Positions 1 to 8,387 of a DNA stretch of 64,000 bases are shown here, piece by piece. Source of the DNA: Lutibacter sp. GTDB taxonomy: Bacteria; Bacteroidota; Bacteroidia; Flavobacteriales; Flavobacteriaceae. Both the position numbers and the translations under genes were made by a program. Location of the stretch: positions 1 to 64,000 of the forward strand of contig DAIDMK010000010.1 in NCBI GenBank assembly GCA_027449025.1, written 5' to 3'. Each line of letters begins with the position of its first letter. Within the stretch, counting starts at the first letter, position 1. Under the pieces are notes generated by a model, which saw only the letters and a list, made by a program, of their open reading frames with translations, did no database searches and was not told where the DNA came from.

Positions 1-84
1 AAAGTACTTTTTATAATAGCGCTAATTGTTTTGGCTTCTTGTAAAACAGAAACCAAAGAAGTTAAATCAAATGAAAAATTATGA
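1..84 (+). CDS. 3' part of a very small lipoprotein (…KVLFIIALIVLASCKTETKEVKSNEKL), truncated by the window edge
   Basis: Open frame from base 1 to TGA at 82-84; hydrophobic stretch followed by LASC lipobox; stop overlaps the next start (ATGA). Confidence 0.5.
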   Translation, partial: KVLFIIALIVLASCKTETKEVKSNEKL

Positions 85-1733
85 CTGCACATTTTGGATT
101 TTGGGATTATTTTGTTTTTATAGCCTATGCTGTATTAATTTTAGGAGTGGGTTTATGGGTGTCTAGGGATAAAAAAGGACATCAAAAAACTGCAGAAGAT
201 TATTTTTTGGCAAGTAAATCGTTGCCTTGGTGGGCCATTGGGGCTTCATTGATTGCTGCAAATATTTCGGCAGAGCAGTTTATTGGAATGTCGGGTTCCG
301 GTTTTGCTTTGGGATTGGCCATTGCTTCTTATGAATGGATGGCAGCCATTACCTTAATTATTGTGGGGAAATACTTCTTGCCTATTTTTATTGAAAAAGG
401 CTTATATACCATTCCCGAATTTGTTGAAAAACGATTTTCCACCAACTTAAAAACCATTTTGGCCGTATTCTGGATTTCGCTTTACGTGTTTGTGAATTTA
501 ACTTCGGTTTTATATTTAGGATCACTTGCTTTAGAAACCATTATGGGCATTCCTATGATTTACGGCGTTATTGGTTTGGCATTATTTGCAGCAGCTTATT
601 CTTTATATGGCGGACTTTCAGCAGTTGCTTGGACAGATGTGATTCAGGTAGTATTTTTAGTTTTAGGCGGGTTGGTTACAACATACTTGGCTTTAAATAT
701 GGTGTCTGATGGCCATGGCATGTGGGCTGGTTTGAAAACGGTTTATGAAGCGGCTCCTGAAAGATTTGTGATGATTTTTGATCAGTCGAGCACATATTAT
801 AAAATGTTGCCTGGTATTGGCGTATTGCTTGGCGGTATGTGGGTAGCAAATTTATACTACTGGGGTTTCAACCAATATATCATTCAAAGAACTTTGGCGG
901 CGAAATCATTAAGAGAAGCCCAAAAAGGAATTTTATTGGCTGCCGGTTTAAAATTGGTGATTCCTTTAATTGTGGTAGTTCCTGGTATAGCAGCTTATGT
1001 GATGGTAAATGATCCTGATATTATGGCGCGTTTGGGTATGATCGGACTTAAAAATTTACCAACATTAGAACAGGCGGATAAAGCGTATCCTTGGTTGTTA
1101 CAATTTTTACCAACCGGATTAAAAGGAGTGGCTTTTGCAGCGTTGGCAGCAGCCATTGTATCTTCCTTAGCTTCAATGTTGAATTCAACGTCAACCATTT
1201 TCACGATGGATATTTACAAACAATACATTAACAAAACGGCAAGCGATAAAAGCACTGTGAATATGGGAAGAATTTCTGCAGGTGTTGCTTTGGCAATTGC
1301 TGGTATTTTAGCACCTTTATTGGGAGGCATTGACCAGGCTTTTCAATTTATACAAGAATATACAGGCGTTGTGAGTCCGGGTATTTTAGCAATTTTTATT
1401 TTGGGCTTGTTCTGGAAAAAAACAACAAACAAAGGCGCAATTGTTGGGGCGTTGGTATCTATCCCAATTGCGATGTACTTCAAAGTAGCGCCTAAAGGAT
1501 GGTCCACAAGTTCTTTATTTGTCGATGTTCCTTTCTTAGACCAAATGGGATATACTGCAATACTAACTATGATTGTTATTGCCATTGTGAGCTGGACACA
1601 AAATAAAGGAAAAGATGATGAAAAAGGAATTCCAATTTCAAAAGAATTGTTCAAAACAGGTCCGGTATTTAATATTGGTGCCTTTGCCGTTATGATTATT
1701 TTAGTGGCACTTTATTCGTTTTTTTGGAAATAA
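81..1733 (+). CDS. Sodium:solute symporter (SSS/SGLT-like)
   Basis: 550 aa, multi-TM, typical SSS N-terminal segment (EDYFLASKSLPWWAIGASLIAANISAEQFIGMSGSGF). Confidence 0.9.
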   Translation: MTAHFGFWDYFVFIAYAVLILGVGLWVSRDKKGHQKTAEDYFLASKSLPWWAIGASLIAANISAEQFIGMSGSGFALGLAIASYEWMAAITLIIVGKYFLPIFIEKGLYTIPEFVEKRFSTNLKTILAVFWISLYVFVNLTSVLYLGSLALETIMGIPMIYGVIGLALFAAAYSLYGGLSAVAWTDVIQVVFLVLGGLVTTYLALNMVSDGHGMWAGLKTVYEAAPERFVMIFDQSSTYYKMLPGIGVLLGGMWVANLYYWGFNQYIIQRTLAAKSLREAQKGILLAAGLKLVIPLIVVVPGIAAYVMVNDPDIMARLGMIGLKNLPTLEQADKAYPWLLQFLPTGLKGVAFAALAAAIVSSLASMLNSTSTIFTMDIYKQYINKTASDKSTVNMGRISAGVALAIAGILAPLLGGIDQAFQFIQEYTGVVSPGILAIFILGLFWKKTTNKGAIVGALVSIPIAMYFKVAPKGWSTSSLFVDVPFLDQMGYTAILTMIVIAIVSWTQNKGKDDEKGIPISKELFKTGPVFNIGAFAVMIILVALYSFFWK

Positions 1734-1753
1734 AATTGTTTGTTTAAGTTTAG

Positions 1754-1787
1754 AAAAGGAATTGATTTTCATCAACTCCTTTTTTTC
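1754..1787 (+). terminator. Rho-independent terminator after the symporter
   Basis: AAAAGGAaTTGAttttcaTCAAcTCCTTTTTTT hairpin with T-tract. Confidence 0.7.
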
Positions 1788-2035
1788 ATGAATATTTTTA
1801 AAGTAAATTTAATATATGATGTGTTAGACAAACACCTTATTACCTGCTAAATATGCTGTTTTGTTGAGGTTATTCTAATAGAAATGGAGTGAAATTGACA
1901 CCTCATTTTAACAGATTGTGAATGTTTTTCGATTGTGCTAATTCAAATTTAATCATAAAATTTATGAAGTGTTGTTTACATGTTCTTTATTTCATGTTGG
2001 CTCGTACCAACCGCACTAACGCTTCGTTATTGACT

Positions 2036-2632
2036 TTAACCTTTTGCAAATTCGATTAGTGGATTAATATCTCCATTGTCTGCTTTTCTTAATGCTGCGA
2101 TATATTCTTTTCTTATATCATTCACTTTAACTATATTTGATTGATGCCAGGAAAAAAATTTTCCGCCAAATATGAATTCTATTATAATGTCGGCCATCAT
2201 TCTTGAATGTCTTCCATTTCCATTAGGAAAACAATGAATTGCTACAATTCTGTGCTTAAATCTAATAGCAATTTCTACAGGTGTATAAGTGTGGTTTTCA
2301 ATCCAATATTTTGTATCATCTATTAGGGATTTTAATGCAATACCTATTTGAGTATAATTAATGCCAATATTCTTATCGGATTTTCTATACGCTCCTGCCC
2401 AATTCCAAACATCACCATACATTTTTTTGTGTAAGTCTTTTATGAACTTTTCGGTCAATATTTTTTCGGGTTTCAAATTGGAGTGAATAGTCCATTCAAC
2501 TGCTTTTTCGATATTTAACTGTTCAAATTCATCCAATTCTCCTTGCATAGTTATTGCCTTTATTTTTAAACCTTCTTTTTCATCTTCATCTAAAGGTGTC
2601 TGTCCATTCGCATATTTTAAATTTAATCCCAT
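2036..2632 (-). CDS. Fic/DOC family protein, mobile mystery protein B type
   Basis: Fic core HCFPNGNGRHSR; overlaps an upstream HTH protein in the arrangement of mobile mystery protein A/B. Confidence 0.85.
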   Translation of the reverse strand: MGLNLKYANGQTPLDEDEKEGLKIKAITMQGELDEFEQLNIEKAVEWTIHSNLKPEKILTEKFIKDLHKKMYGDVWNWAGAYRKSDKNIGINYTQIGIALKSLIDDTKYWIENHTYTPVEIAIRFKHRIVAIHCFPNGNGRHSRMMADIIIEFIFGGKFFSWHQSNIVKVNDIRKEYIAALRKADNGDINPLIEFAKG

Positions 2633-3084
2633 AATGATTTTCTCATTTCCCTTTTTATTTCGTTTGCCAAGTCCATTATTGAATCATTTATTTTGTCGTC
2701 ACCGATTCCTTGATCCTCTAGTTTCATATTTTGATTGGTTCTTAAAACAATTTTTCGAGCCAATTTCTCAGCCTTTAAGTTAATTAGATTTTCTATGGTG
2801 CCATCTTTTGGAACAAACCCATAGACAAATTTCATATTCAATGCTTCGCCAACATCCTTTAGTTTGTTAATGGTAATTTGACCTATAGCCTCACGTTCCT
2901 CAATTTTTTGAATGGCTCCTTTTGTTAATCTAAGTTTGGTTCCTAATTGGTCCATTGTCATATTAAGCGTGGTTCTAATGGTATTGACCCAACCTTTTTG
3001 TGGAACCAGAACTCTTTCGGCATCTTTAAATACAGCAAGTTTTTGATCCAGTTGCGCTACAAGTAATTTTTTTTTATTTCTCAT
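2623..3084 (-). CDS. HTH protein, mobile mystery protein A type
   Basis: Central HTH (TLNMTMDQLGTKLRLTKGAIQKIEEREA); 10-nt overlap with the Fic gene. Confidence 0.8.
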   Translation of the reverse strand: MRNKKKLLVAQLDQKLAVFKDAERVLVPQKGWVNTIRTTLNMTMDQLGTKLRLTKGAIQKIEEREAIGQITINKLKDVGEALNMKFVYGFVPKDGTIENLINLKAEKLARKIVLRTNQNMKLEDQGIGDDKINDSIMDLANEIKREMRKSLWD

Positions 3085-3095
3085 TGTTGACGGTT

Positions 3096-3210
3096 TTTAT
3101 ACCTATAAGTATATAAATTAAGACAAAAGTATACATATAAGTATAAATAAACTAATAAAAGAATACATATTCGTATATTTTATTTTAAAAAAGTATAATT
3201 ATTATTATAC
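3096..3210 (-). promoter_or_regulatory. Candidate operator array upstream of mobile mystery protein A
   Basis: TATAAGTATA (3104), TATAAGTATA (3136), TATTCGTATA (3168), TATTATTATA (3200): exact 32-bp period; first copies read TATAC-N6-GTATA. Confidence 0.55.
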
Positions 3211-3382
3211 TTTTTGTGAGTAATGTTAGTTCTTTTCAAATTAAAACAACATATTTTATATTATGATTTTCGTGATGTATAAATCGAGGATTTTTCGGAG
3301 GCAGCAATTCTTTTGTCGGATGTTTGTCATTTATGTTAGTTCAAATCTAAACATAAATTTTATGAGGGTTGGCTGACGTTTA

Positions 3383-4585
3383 TTATTTGTTTAGCCACTT
3401 GTTAACTTGCTCAATTATAATATCATAATCATCATATTTTGATTCATAATAATTATAATCTCCTTTTAAGTTTTCTTTTATAACTTCTCCGTTTCCTATT
3501 GCATCTGAAAAGAACTTTTGTTGTTTATAAAATTCATCTATAAAATCATCATCTATATAATTAGGAATTCCCCACGCTTCATAATGGCTTTTTAAAGGTA
3601 AATAAAATACAAATCCTGTAAATATGTCTTGGTAGTTATAATTATGTTTTACATAAGGGAAAATATCAAAAAAATCATTTCCAAAAGGGCTATTTTTAAA
3701 GTCAAAACCTAAACTTTCTTTGTTTACAATTTCAAAGGATGCATCCCATTTCCCACTCTGAATAGGTTGCTGTACAGGGTCTTTATAAGCTTCGATTTTA
3801 TCTGATTCGATTACTTTTAAAGTTGGCGCTAATCCATTTAAATATACATTTGCTACTCTACTTTTATAAGTGTCAAATAATTTATGTCCAACATTTTTGT
3901 CATCGTTTTCAAAAAAAGATTTTGAGAAAGCATGTCTTGAATTCATAATTACTAAACTTTTTTTTCGTGAAGCGTTTAGTTTTATGCTATCATAAACATG
4001 AATAATGTTTTCTGCCATTACGCTATCTCTATGTTTGTAAATTCCATTAAAATAGGCTAAAAAATTTTCTTTACTGGAAAGATTTTCCTTGGAAGGGTCT
4101 TTAACGTCTGAAACAAATAAATTTATTTTTTGATCTGCTGGCAATGAAAAATTAAGCGTATTTATTTTGTCTATAAAATAATAGAAATTAGCAGCACTCC
4201 ATCCATTCCATTGAATTTTTCTATAAAGATTAAGAAGTTGTTTTTCTTTTTCTTTAGAATTTGTAAAATGATTTCTGGTAAAATCTAACACATCCTGTTG
4301 CTTACTAACCGAACCTATTTCTGTAAAAATATTCCCAACATTTTTTCTGAAATAATCGGAACTTACAACATCATATATCAAGTCATATTGCGTCATCTCG
4401 CCGTGATTTCTTTCGCATAAAATAACGATGTCGTATTTTTCCCATAAGTTAATTATATAGTCTTTTGCACTCGTGTTTTGTGTTTCTAAAAAAGAAACAT
4501 ATTTCACTAATTCAGGATTTGTATCTTGGCAAAAAGCAAAAGTATTTGTCAAAATTAAACTGCAAATTATTAAATGTTTTTTCAT
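3383..4585 (-). CDS. Secreted ChaN/TraB/erythromycin-esterase-like protein
   Basis: Signal peptide; motifs ILCERNHGEMTQYDLI, NIFTEIGS and a late MNSRHA segment. Confidence 0.5.
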   Translation of the reverse strand: MKKHLIICSLILTNTFAFCQDTNPELVKYVSFLETQNTSAKDYIINLWEKYDIVILCERNHGEMTQYDLIYDVVSSDYFRKNVGNIFTEIGSVSKQQDVLDFTRNHFTNSKEKEKQLLNLYRKIQWNGWSAANFYYFIDKINTLNFSLPADQKINLFVSDVKDPSKENLSSKENFLAYFNGIYKHRDSVMAENIIHVYDSIKLNASRKKSLVIMNSRHAFSKSFFENDDKNVGHKLFDTYKSRVANVYLNGLAPTLKVIESDKIEAYKDPVQQPIQSGKWDASFEIVNKESLGFDFKNSPFGNDFFDIFPYVKHNYNYQDIFTGFVFYLPLKSHYEAWGIPNYIDDDFIDEFYKQQKFFSDAIGNGEVIKENLKGDYNYYESKYDDYDIIIEQVNKWLNK

Positions 4586-4754
4586 ATTTCAATTTTTCTG
4601 ATTAAATGACAGCCAAGTGGTTATAACAAGGAAAACTGCGGGTTTGCAAACGCAATTTTCCAATATTAAAATTTAATTTTTTTTTATTTTAAAAACATGA
4701 TCATTAGTTGGATTGGGCAATTTTTATTTAGCAATTGTTGTACGTTTATGCATG

Positions 4755-5897
4755 TTATCTTGGAGCTTTCCAAAATATTTCCGGATTATTCGTTTTGTAG
4801 CTTATGATAGTAGTTCCACTATGGTCGTTTGTATTTTCTGTTTTGTCAGGTTTTTGTTTGGGATAATCAATTGGTAAAAGTTGTAAATAAGTCATTTCCT
4901 TACCTTCTTGTGTTGTTTCAAAATCATATTCACTATTTATGGGACTTTCAAAGCGATATAAATTTTTTGCCATGTAGTTATACAAATAGTATTCTTTTAT
5001 CGTAGAGGATTTAAAATTCCAATTGGCATCAGGATTTAGAATTAAAGGTTTGTCTGTAATTAATCTTTCTCTTACTTCTTCAATACTCAGTAATTCGCCT
5101 TTCTCATTCATAACAAACGCATCATTTGTTGGGTCTATCCATAACCATTTTTTCATATCATTTGAATAAACCATATTAATGACATGGCATTCGGTATCGT
5201 TTGGATCTTTAGGGAAACAAGTAATGATTCTTGATTTAATTCCTAGTGATAAATAACACTCATTTAGGACTGTGGCAAGTCCTCTGCAATTTAATCCTCG
5301 ATTGTCTTTCTTACAAACCGTTAATAAACTCATCGCATTTTTTATTTGAGGATTTTCAGAATTTCCATCATGTGGAACAACTCTGTGTATCCAATGTAAG
5401 ACGTTTAAAATTTTAGAAACCTCGTTACCGGTTCCTGCAACAGCATCTAAATTAAACCCTTTACGCAGTGCCATTAAATTTGGATTGTCTTTATCCTGAT
5501 AGGTAAATTCTGGAATTTCCCGATTGTCTAATAAATTGAATTCTTTCGCTCCTTTAAGTGTCTCTAAAAAAGATGGCGCATATTTTATTTGGGTGTAAGC
5601 TTTTAGTGAATCGTTTAATAAAATAATAAAATCGAATTTGGTATCTTGATTTATATTAACTGAAATTGAATCTATGTCGGTGTAAAAAGTCACCTTCTTG
5701 TTTTTTGATGAAGATGTGTAAATGTCGGGATTGATTGTTGGATTTATATACCAACCAGATTTTTTGAAAATGTCTCCATCTTTAATATTTACCACTATTG
5801 AATTTGCTCTAATTGTAGGTATTGGTATTATATTCTGTGCAACTAATAATTGTCCTAAAAGGATGAATATGACAACCAAATATATTTTTCTTTTCAT
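4755..5897 (-). CDS. Secreted transglutaminase-like domain protein
   Basis: Signal peptide; Cys-His-Asp-like triad segments GLNCRGLATVLNECYLSLG…ECHVINMVYSNDMKKWLWIDPTNDAFV. Confidence 0.7.
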   Translation of the reverse strand: MKRKIYLVVIFILLGQLLVAQNIIPIPTIRANSIVVNIKDGDIFKKSGWYINPTINPDIYTSSSKNKKVTFYTDIDSISVNINQDTKFDFIILLNDSLKAYTQIKYAPSFLETLKGAKEFNLLDNREIPEFTYQDKDNPNLMALRKGFNLDAVAGTGNEVSKILNVLHWIHRVVPHDGNSENPQIKNAMSLLTVCKKDNRGLNCRGLATVLNECYLSLGIKSRIITCFPKDPNDTECHVINMVYSNDMKKWLWIDPTNDAFVMNEKGELLSIEEVRERLITDKPLILNPDANWNFKSSTIKEYYLYNYMAKNLYRFESPINSEYDFETTQEGKEMTYLQLLPIDYPKQKPDKTENTNDHSGTTIISYKTNNPEIFWKAPR

Positions 5898-6081
5898 AGT
5901 TTTTCATTTTTTCAAGTATGATAATGAATTGTGCAACGTTGCTAATTTTATCTCTTCATGCAACAGGAAGCCAAAAGTATGGGTCAAAGAAAATTACAGA
6001 TTTGAAATCGCAATTTTCAATGATTAAATGTATTAAAAATAAGTTTTAGAATCATTCTATTTAGTTAGATTTAGAATTTTT

Positions 6082-7659
6082 TTAGCCATTATTTGAAGGT
6101 GTGATTATTTTTTCATCTACCTTGTTTCCATTTTTATCATAAATGAACAAATATATTTTTTGTCCTTTGTTGTATGGTAAATTATATTTTTGTCCTTTTT
6201 TTAAAATCGTTGTGTAATAAGGAGCTTTATTATGGTAATCATATAACTTGTCAATTTCATTTGCATAAAAAAGAGCTACTTGAACATCAAAGTCAGATTT
6301 GTTTTGATAAGGAAAAGTGCTATCCCAATTATTTTGAAAAATATTTTTATTGTTCAGTAATAAAAAGTCGACTGAATTTAATCTGTCATTTTTAAAATAT
6401 TTACTATCAATTAAACAATATTCACATTGAAATTGTTTTCTATATGCAATTAAATGAGTTTGACTGATTGTCAATGGGTCAATATTGTATTTTTCCTTAA
6501 AAACTGTTGCCATCCAGTTTTTTCCTCTTGATGTAGGCTTTTCTAAAATATGGTCAATTCCTGCTAAAACAACTACTTTCGCACTTGGATTTTTATTAAA
6601 AGTTTTATTAAACAAATTATCGGCTTGTTCAATTTCTCTGTCCTTAGAATTATCCATATTCTCATAAGCTACAAACTGAAATCCTAATGCTTTTGCTTCT
6701 CTTATTAAATTTGCATAATTCTGTTCGCTGGTATAAAACCCAGTTTCTAATGTAGGATAAGCATTTTTTAAATTTAACAAGCTGTCTTGTTTAACATCTA
6801 AAGTCTCTAAGGCTAAATATGAATATCCAATAGTTTTAAGTTTAGGCAATAATTCTGAAACCAATAATCTGTGATTGGGAAAGAAATGATTTTCATTAAT
6901 CATAATAATTTGATGATTTTTAGCCTCATCAATTATTTTTTCAATGGTTTCTGAATTATTTATAGACTCTTTTTTTATGATGTTTGTAATAGTATCATTT
7001 GGTTTAAAATTAGATTCAAGTTCATTCAAAAATTTTTCATAATAATCATTATTTCCCAAAAATGAAGAAAAAGTAAGTTCCATTTGAAGTTTCGTCCAAT
7101 CTTCTTGTTTGTCATAAGCTGGATATTCAAATATTTCATTTAGAGCGAAATAAAACTTATTTGAATTTTCATAACGATTCACAACTTCCATAACTGAACT
7201 AATCTCTTTTCTGTAGCCTTTCCCAACTTCAAGGCTTTGAAAGGTTCTTTGCAAATCAATTTTTAGGCTGTTGGTTCCTTCATTTTTATTAGGCTTGCCA
7301 AAAAAACTAAATTTTTCTTTTCCAATAATAGTGTCAAAAACTATATATTGTTTTGGGTTTTCAAAACTTAAGTTCTTTCCGACGGTTATAAAGTATTCAT
7401 AAATAGGTGGAATGTTGGTTTTTCCATAAACGAGCACATTGTTTTTGAAATGATAACTATTTTTTCGAAGTACTTTTTTTAATGCCTTTCGATTGGTTAC
7501 GAAATCAAAATCTCCTGCAGTTTTAAAATAGGTTTCTAATGAATCATTCATGATAAATGAATTATAATTATTTATATATCTGTTTTGTTCAAAATGTTCA
7601 CTAATTTTTGGAGAACATCCAGTTATTATTACTAATATTATTAGTCTAAAGTGTTTCAT
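6082..7659 (-). CDS. Lipoprotein with ChaN/TIKI-like domain; start corrected from 7794
   Basis: ATG at 7659 gives MKHFRLIILVIITGCSPK (lipobox); later IIMINENHFFPNHRLLVSELLPKL and VVVLAGIDHILEKP. Confidence 0.6.
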   Translation of the reverse strand: MKHFRLIILVIITGCSPKISEHFEQNRYINNYNSFIMNDSLETYFKTAGDFDFVTNRKALKKVLRKNSYHFKNNVLVYGKTNIPPIYEYFITVGKNLSFENPKQYIVFDTIIGKEKFSFFGKPNKNEGTNSLKIDLQRTFQSLEVGKGYRKEISSVMEVVNRYENSNKFYFALNEIFEYPAYDKQEDWTKLQMELTFSSFLGNNDYYEKFLNELESNFKPNDTITNIIKKESINNSETIEKIIDEAKNHQIIMINENHFFPNHRLLVSELLPKLKTIGYSYLALETLDVKQDSLLNLKNAYPTLETGFYTSEQNYANLIREAKALGFQFVAYENMDNSKDREIEQADNLFNKTFNKNPSAKVVVLAGIDHILEKPTSRGKNWMATVFKEKYNIDPLTISQTHLIAYRKQFQCEYCLIDSKYFKNDRLNSVDFLLLNNKNIFQNNWDSTFPYQNKSDFDVQVALFYANEIDKLYDYHNKAPYYTTILKKGQKYNLPYNKGQKIYLFIYDKNGNKVDEKIITPSNNG

Positions 7660-7806
7660 TTTTATAGCTATTAACGAGTTTGTATATCGTTTGTGCGACT
7701 GAAAAATCGGAGGTTTTTTTGCTTGTAGCAATTTGTTTGTTGGATTTAATTTTACTGATAGAATTTCTGGTTCGCTTCGCAAATAGCTCCTCAATCATTT
7801 TAAACT

Positions 7807-8059
7807 GGCATTGGTTCAGACGCTGTTCTAATCCTGATAAAACAACCTTTTGCAGACATTCCATTCATTTTTAAGTAATAAGTTTTTTCAGAGTCACTTG
7901 CTAAATTTAATTTTATAATATTTTCCCCATCTCTTTCTTCATGAATCACATCAAATAAACCTAACTTCATGAATATCATATCAAATAAACCTAAACAAGA
8001 TGGTGAGATATTATTTTTGAGGCGATCTTCTATTTTAAGGATAGCACCATAATAGTCAT
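7807..8059 (-). pseudogene. Degraded coding remnant of unknown family containing a tandem duplication
   Basis: Minus-strand open frame …DYYGAILKIEDRLKNNISPSCLGLFDMIFMKLGLFDVIHEERDGENIIKLNLASDSEKTYYLKMNGMSAKGCFIRIRTASEPMPV* with no plausible full-length start. Confidence 0.35.
7938..7994. repeat. Imperfect tandem duplication, 27-29 bp units
   Basis: ttcatgaatcacatcaaataaacctaa / ttcatgaatatcatatcaaataaacctaa. Confidence 0.8.
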
Positions 8060-8220
8060 TTTTTTAGCAATTTAATTTTAAAAGTCTGTTATACTAGGTT
8101 AAAAGTAATAAAAAACTAGAGTATTAGGCAGAAACATTAATTTTTATTAAAATGGACAAGATTGTTATTATAAGCTTTAAAATAACTAAAAATAAAATGT
8201 TTTTATAAAATTAAATTCGT

Positions 8221-8228
8221 TATATTTG
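8221..8228 (+). promoter_or_regulatory. Bacteroidota -7 element TATATTTG for a putative ncRNA
   Basis: Exact TANNTTTG match; no downstream ORF on the plus strand. Confidence 0.5.
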
Positions 8229-8233
8229 ATACT

Positions 8234-8387
8234 TAGGTCTTTAACATGTCCTAAAATTTTTAAGCTGCTACTTTTATTGGTGCAGCTTGAATAAGCTTTT
8301 AAAATTATTTTTCATAAAATTTTATGTGCAAGCTTATTTCATAGCAATTTTTCTAACCCACCATAGTCTATCTGTGGTGGGTTTTTT
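8234..8387 (+). ncRNA. Candidate structured ncRNA, orphan
   Basis: Stems AAGCTGC/GCAGCTT (8262/8282) and AATAAGCTT/AAGCTTATT (8290/8330), then terminator AACCCACCA…TGGTGGGTTTTTT (8355-8387). Confidence 0.5.
8355..8387 (+). terminator. Rho-independent terminator of the ncRNA candidate
   Basis: 9-bp stem AACCCACCA/TGGTGGGTT plus T6; U-tract overlaps the stop codon of the convergent MFS gene. Confidence 0.7.

Noticed and set aside
1343-1654. 103-aa minus-strand ORF opposite the symporter
   Set aside because: Fully antisense to a conserved gene with no domain motif; shadow ORF.
3096-3210. CRISPR array (four regular repeats)
   Set aside because: The 32-bp period contains only about 10-18 conserved AT-rich bases, spacers are too short and there are no cas genes; it fits an operator array better.
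3383-4585. Calling this gene an erythromycin-resistance esterase
   Set aside because: Only superfamily-level similarity (ERNH/EIGS-type segments); no basis for an antibiotic-resistance claim.
5722-6027. 101-aa plus-strand ORF over the transglutaminase gene start
   Set aside because: Overlaps the signal-peptide region of the minus-strand CDS and reads as low-complexity hydrophobic antisense.
7646-7864. 72-aa minus-strand ORF and the antisense 64-aa ORF at 7680-7874
   Set aside because: Conflicts with the corrected start of the ChaN-like lipoprotein and the upstream gene remnant; no motif.
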